Shown in pieces: positions 7,325 through 10,302 of a stretch of DNA of 10,302 nt; the first letter of the stretch is position 1, and the number at the start of each line of letters is the position of its first letter. Origin of the DNA: Prevotellaceae bacterium (GTDB lineage Bacteria > Bacteroidota > Bacteroidia > Bacteroidales > UBA932). Both the position numbers and the translations under genes were made by a program. Below the pieces are notes generated by a model, which saw only the letters and a program-made list of their open reading frames with translations, was not told where the DNA came from and made no database searches. The stretch is taken from assembly GCA_031290755.1 (NCBI GenBank), contig JAITMY010000199.1, forward strand, positions 1-10,302, given 5' to 3'.

Positions 7325-8581
7325 TTACTCCTCCCTTATTGCATCTATTGCCTTTATTTTCAGCGCCCGCCACGTCGGGATAACGCCCGCCAGCATACCG
7401 CAAAACAGCAGCACCACAGAGGCAGTTATTGCCGCGCCAAAATCAATGCGCGGGTTCATAAAAAACATGTCGGGGTTGGGGTTGGCGCTGAGTAGCGTGT
7501 CCACCGCGCTCAGCAAGCCCACGCCGGCGCTCAATCCCAGCAAGCCCGCAAGGGCGGTGAGGAGCAGGCTCTCGGTCATTATCTGCACAATAATTTTGGA
7601 CGGCTTAGCGCCCAACGCCCGCCGCACGCCGATTTCGCGCGTGCGCTCGCGCACCGTTACCAGCATGATGTTGCTCACGCCCACCACCCCCGCCAGCAGC
7701 GTGCCAATGCCCACAAACCACACCAGCAGCCGGATGCCGGTGAACAAGCTGTCGAACATCTCAAACTGCTTCGCTAAGTTGAAGCCCCCTGCTGCCTGAT
7801 CGTCGTCGGGGGCAACCTTGTTTTGCGCACGCAAAATGGCCTTCACCTCTTTTTCCAATTCGTCCATGTTAGCGCCAGACTTGGCGGTTACTGCCAGAAA
7901 ATGCACCATATCGCCTTGGTTATACGCCTGCTGAAACGTGGTGAACGGCAGGAACACCGACTCCGCCGAACGCCCACCAATGTTGACGCCCGACACCCCA
8001 TCTGCTACGCCAATAATCTGAAAATAAATGCCTTTTACCCGAATGAGCTGCCCAATGGGGTTCTCTCCTTTTTTGAAAAACTCCTCGTACACGCGCGTGC
8101 CGATGACGCACACCTTGCGCTTTTGCAGTATGTCCACCTCGTTGATGAATCGACCAAACGGGAGTCGCTGCTGCTCCACCTTGGCGTAGTCGGAGTAGAG
8201 GCCGCGCACGTTGTAAGCGCCTGCTTTGTCGCGGTACACCACGTTGCCCTCGCTGCGCCCGCCAAAGAGCATGGGCGAAACGTACATGGCGTTTTGCGCC
8301 GTTTTGCGTACCACCTCAATGTCGCCGTTGTGCATGTCCCAGTGGCGCCCCTTGCGAAATCCCTTGTAGGGCTTGCCGGTCAGCTGGGTGAAAAAAAACG
8401 CTGTGTTGGTAGCAAACCCCTCCGTATGCTTCATAATGCCGTTTTGCAGCGCCGTGCCCGAACCCATCATGACGACCAGCATGAATATGCCCCAAAACAC
8501 GCCAAAGCCCGTGAGCAGGCTTCGCATTTTGTTGCGCGTAATGGTTACCCATATTTCGTACCAGAGGTCTGTGTCAAACAT
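7325..8581 (-). CDS. MacB/FtsX-type ABC transporter permease (second of two paralogues)
   Basis: This 418-residue inner-membrane permease has the four-helix MacB layout. TM1 is at about 21-43 (SLLTGFGVFWGIFMLVVMMG). A large periplasmic core (MacB_PCD type) follows to about residue 275 and includes GRFINEVDILQKRKVCVIGT and ENPIGQLIRVKGIYFQIIGV. The C-terminal FtsX domain has three helices: one around AGVVGVSNIMLVTV, followed by the cytoplasmic coupling segment RERTREIGVRRALGAKPSKI; one around LLLTALAGLLGLSAGVGLL; and a last one at about 383-403. It has no ATPase domain, unlike E. coli MacB. It aligns end to end with the upstream permease and starts 15 bases after that gene's stop, so the two probably form a heterodimer served by the ATPase upstream. 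It is the last gene before the 121-base gap. The leader before its ATG (AATTTTTGAATTATT) is very A/T-rich. LolC/LolE-type lipoprotein release is an alternative role; the nearby MacA-like adaptor favours export. Confidence 0.93.
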   Translation of the reverse strand: MFDTDLWYEIWVTITRNKMRSLLTGFGVFWGIFMLVVMMGSGTALQNGIMKHTEGFATNTAFFFTQLTGKPYKGFRKGRHWDMHNGDIEVVRKTAQNAMYVSPMLFGGRSEGNVVYRDKAGAYNVRGLYSDYAKVEQQRLPFGRFINEVDILQKRKVCVIGTRVYEEFFKKGENPIGQLIRVKGIYFQIIGVADGVSGVNIGGRSAESVFLPFTTFQQAYNQGDMVHFLAVTAKSGANMDELEKEVKAILRAQNKVAPDDDQAAGGFNLAKQFEMFDSLFTGIRLLVWFVGIGTLLAGVVGVSNIMLVTVRERTREIGVRRALGAKPSKIIVQIMTESLLLTALAGLLGLSAGVGLLSAVDTLLSANPNPDMFFMNPRIDFGAAITASVVLLFCGMLAGVIPTWRALKIKAIDAIREE

Positions 8582-8596
8582 AATAATTCAAAAATT

Positions 8597-9850
8597 TTAT
8601 TCCGCTCTCATCGCCTCCACTGCCGTAACTTTTATCGCCTTGCGTGCCGGAAAGTAGCCCGCCAACATGCCGGCAATCACCAGCACCAGCGTGGCAAGCA
8701 GGGCAATGTTCAAGTCCACCGTGGGGTTTTTGAGGATGGACATGCCCCCGCCGCCACCCCCGCCTTGCTCCATTACCGTGCTCAGCGCCTCCGAAAGGCC
8801 CACGCCCAGCACCATGCCTACGTAGCCAAACAGCCCCGTGATGAGCACCGACTCCAGCAGGATGAGCCGCAAAATGTCTGCCGGCTTTGCGCCCAGCGCC
8901 TTGCGAATGCCGAACTCCCGTGTCCGCTCGCGCACTGTGATGAGCATGATGTTGCTCACGCCCACCACCCCTGCCGTCAGCGTGCCGATGCCGATAATCC
9001 ACAGGAACAGGGATATGGCGTCGAATATCGACATCGTTTGCAGGTAGTTTTCCATTTCGTTGCGGATGCCGATAGCCCGCCGATCGTCGGGGTGGGTGTG
9101 GTGCAAGGCGGCGAATTTTTTGCGCAGCGTGGTGTCAAATTGTTCGTTTGCCTCGCGCGTATCTAATCCCTCTATGGTGAAGCTCACCGAGTTGATGCCG
9201 TAGCCCTTGTTGAACAGCTGCTGCGCCGTGGTGAACGGAATGTACACCGTGTTGTTGTTGCCCCAGTTGTTGTTGATTTCGTAAATGCCCACCACCTGAA
9301 ACATTGCGCCGAGTATTTTGATGTACTGCCCCACGGGGTTTTCGCTCTTGAACAGCATCATGCGCAGCCTCTCGTCAATGAGCGCCACCTTGCGCTTTTC
9401 GCGCATGTCCACCTCGTTGATGAAGCGCCCGCCAGGCTTCACGTCAATGTTATTTATCAGCTTCACGCTTGGGTACACGCCGCGCATCTGGCAGCCGAAA
9501 AATTCGCTGCCAAACGTAACCATGCCGGATGTCCACAAGTCGCTGCCCACGTTGTCGGCCTTGGGCACGCGCCGCTCCACCAGCTCAAAATCTTTATTGT
9601 CGAGCTGAATTCGGCGCCCCTGCGGCAAGCCTTTGTAGGGGATAGAAATGCGCCCGCCCCACACCTCCACCGTGTTCGTGGCGCGTCCGGCAAAGTTGCT
9701 CATCACACCGTTCTTAAATCCGTTGCCCGCCGAGAGCAGAATGATGAGCATGAAAATCCCCCACGCCACCGAAAATCCCGTGAGGAACGTCCGCAGCTTG
9801 TTCTTGCGAATGGCGCTAAATATTTCCTGCCAAAGGTCTAAGTCAAACAT
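8597..9850 (-). CDS. MacB/FtsX-type ABC transporter permease (first of two paralogues)
   Basis: This 417-residue inner-membrane permease has the same plan as its downstream paralogue. TM1 is at about 21-43 (TFLTGFSVAWGIFMLIILLS). The periplasmic core contains GRFINEVDMREKRKVALIDE and ENPVGQYIKILGAMFQVVGI. The C-terminal FtsX domain starts with a helix near 275-300, followed by RERTREFGIRKALGAKPADI, then helices near 326-352 and 381-401. It ends in the typical PARKAIKVTAVEAMRAE. The conserved stretches are shared with the second permease but the periplasmic parts differ, as expected of heterodimer partners. A run of seven Gly (G363-G369) sits between the third and fourth helices, on the periplasmic side, and is absent from the paralogue. 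The gene begins 13 bases after the ATPase stop and ends 15 bases before the next permease, so the three are surely one transcription unit. The ATG at 9848-9850 gives the MFDLDLWQEI start that matches the paralogue's MFDTDLWYEI, which supports both starts. Confidence 0.93.
   Translation of the reverse strand: MFDLDLWQEIFSAIRKNKLRTFLTGFSVAWGIFMLIILLSAGNGFKNGVMSNFAGRATNTVEVWGGRISIPYKGLPQGRRIQLDNKDFELVERRVPKADNVGSDLWTSGMVTFGSEFFGCQMRGVYPSVKLINNIDVKPGGRFINEVDMREKRKVALIDERLRMMLFKSENPVGQYIKILGAMFQVVGIYEINNNWGNNNTVYIPFTTAQQLFNKGYGINSVSFTIEGLDTREANEQFDTTLRKKFAALHHTHPDDRRAIGIRNEMENYLQTMSIFDAISLFLWIIGIGTLTAGVVGVSNIMLITVRERTREFGIRKALGAKPADILRLILLESVLITGLFGYVGMVLGVGLSEALSTVMEQGGGGGGGMSILKNPTVDLNIALLATLVLVIAGMLAGYFPARKAIKVTAVEAMRAE
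8744..8764 (-). repeat. GGN codon run encoding seven glycines in the first permease
   Basis: Seven consecutive Gly codons (a mix of GGC, GGG and GGT) encode G363-G369 of the first permease, in the periplasmic loop between its third and fourth membrane helices. Codon use is mixed rather than a perfect triplet repeat, so slippage is less likely than in a pure repeat. The second permease has no such run at the matching place, where it reads SANPNPDMFFMNP. Confidence 0.85.
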
Positions 9851-9863
9851 AGCTCTTGATGCA

Positions 9864-10302
9864 CTACTTCATTCCCCCCGCAATAATTCCCTTGCCCTGC
9901 TCAATCGCTTCAATGACGCCGTCTTTTATGCGGATAATTTTGTCGGTGGCGTCGGCCACGCCGCGCTCGTGGGTTACAATAATCATGGTGATGCCGTCGT
10001 TTTTGTTCACGTCGCGAAGGATTTGCATCACCTCGTGCGAGGTTTGGCTGTCGAGCGCCCCCGTAGGCTCGTCGGCGAGGATAATTTGCGGGCGCGAAAT
10101 GAGCGCACGGGCAATGGCCACGCGCTGCTTTTGCCCGCCCGAAAGCTCGGCTGGCGTATGCCGCGCCCACTCCTTCAGGCCAAGCTTATCCAAGTATTCC
10201 AGCGCCAGCACGTTGCGCCGCCGCCGCCGCACGCCTTGGTAGAACAGGGGCAGCGCCACGTTCTCCATCGCGTTCTTGAACGAGATGAGGTTGAACGACT
10301 GA
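9864..10302 (-). CDS. ABC transporter ATP-binding protein (LolD/MacB type), 5' end beyond the window
   Basis: This is the C-terminal 145 residues of a nucleotide-binding subunit that would power the two permeases downstream. The frame stays open to the right edge and begins with QSFNLISFKNAMENVALPL. The first Gln is the expected Q-loop residue, so Walker A and about 85 N-terminal residues lie outside. The Met at 10266-10268 is internal, not the start. Visible motifs, in order, are the signature LSGGQKQRVAIARAL, Walker B with catalytic Glu in IILADEPTGALD, the D-loop (GALDS), and the H-loop His in TMIIVTHERGVADATD. QSFNL and ADEPTGALD are typical of the LolD/MacB/FtsE-like subfamily. It is a stand-alone ATPase that stops at TAG 13 bases before the first permease. 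A run of five Arg (10215-10229) follows LFYQGV, in the helical subdomain, where relatives usually have a mixed charged segment. There is no frameshift or missing catalytic residue in the part seen. Confidence 0.95.
   Translation of the reverse strand, partial: QSFNLISFKNAMENVALPLFYQGVRRRRRNVLALEYLDKLGLKEWARHTPAELSGGQKQRVAIARALISRPQIILADEPTGALDSQTSHEVMQILRDVNKNDGITMIIVTHERGVADATDKIIRIKDGVIEAIEQGKGIIAGGMK

Noticed and set aside
7823..9166. A 447-codon open frame on the plus strand spanning both permease genes
   Set aside because: It runs across the junction of two well supported genes, has low-complexity His/Ala/Arg-rich sequence and shows no domain. It is a shadow of the coding strand.
9864..10268. 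Taking the Met at 10266-10268 as the start of the ATPase
   Set aside because: The frame stays open to the window edge and the residues before this Met (QSFNLISFKNA) are the conserved Q-loop region, so the Met is internal.

Overview
The window reads as one co-directional block on the minus strand of a Bacteroidota genome, most likely Bacteroidales. Three things point there. The gene set is typical: a split ATPase/permease/permease/adaptor exporter and a very long alpha-2-macroglobulin. The protein sequences have the style of that group. The starts are preceded by short A/T-rich leaders without a clear Shine-Dalgarno sequence. Coding DNA is G+C-rich, so a G+C-rich member is implied; I cannot fix the genus.

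Layout in transcription order, right to left: (1) an ABC ATPase whose 5' part, including Walker A, lies beyond the right edge (9864-10302); (2) a first MacB/FtsX-type permease (8597-9850); (3) a second, paralogous permease (7325-8581); (4) a 121-base gap (7204-7324) holding a perfect 14-bp inverted repeat; (5) a MacA/HlyD-type periplasmic adaptor (6079-7203); (6) a 1995-residue secreted alpha-2-macroglobulin with an intact CxEQ thioester motif (64-6051); (7) the first codons of another probable secreted or membrane protein running off the left edge (1-35). All gaps except the 121-base one are 13-28 bases, so the genes form either one operon or two abutting transcription units split at the inverted repeat. 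No stretch above 300 bases lacks a gene.

The ATPase, the two permeases and the adaptor should assemble into a MacAB-like, mechanically driven envelope exporter. The ATPase and FtsX-fold permeases sit at the inner membrane and the adaptor spans the periplasm towards an outer-membrane channel. No TolC-like gene is visible. The macroglobulin is expected to act as a periplasmic or surface protease trap. Its place directly behind the adaptor suggests shared expression or an envelope-defence theme, but the sequence does not prove a functional link.

I see no mobile element, CRISPR array, tRNA/rRNA or clear promoter, and no convincing wholly new system. The points most worth a second look are the inverted repeat before the adaptor gene, the methionine-rich adaptor tail, and the alanine-rich bait-like linker in the macroglobulin.
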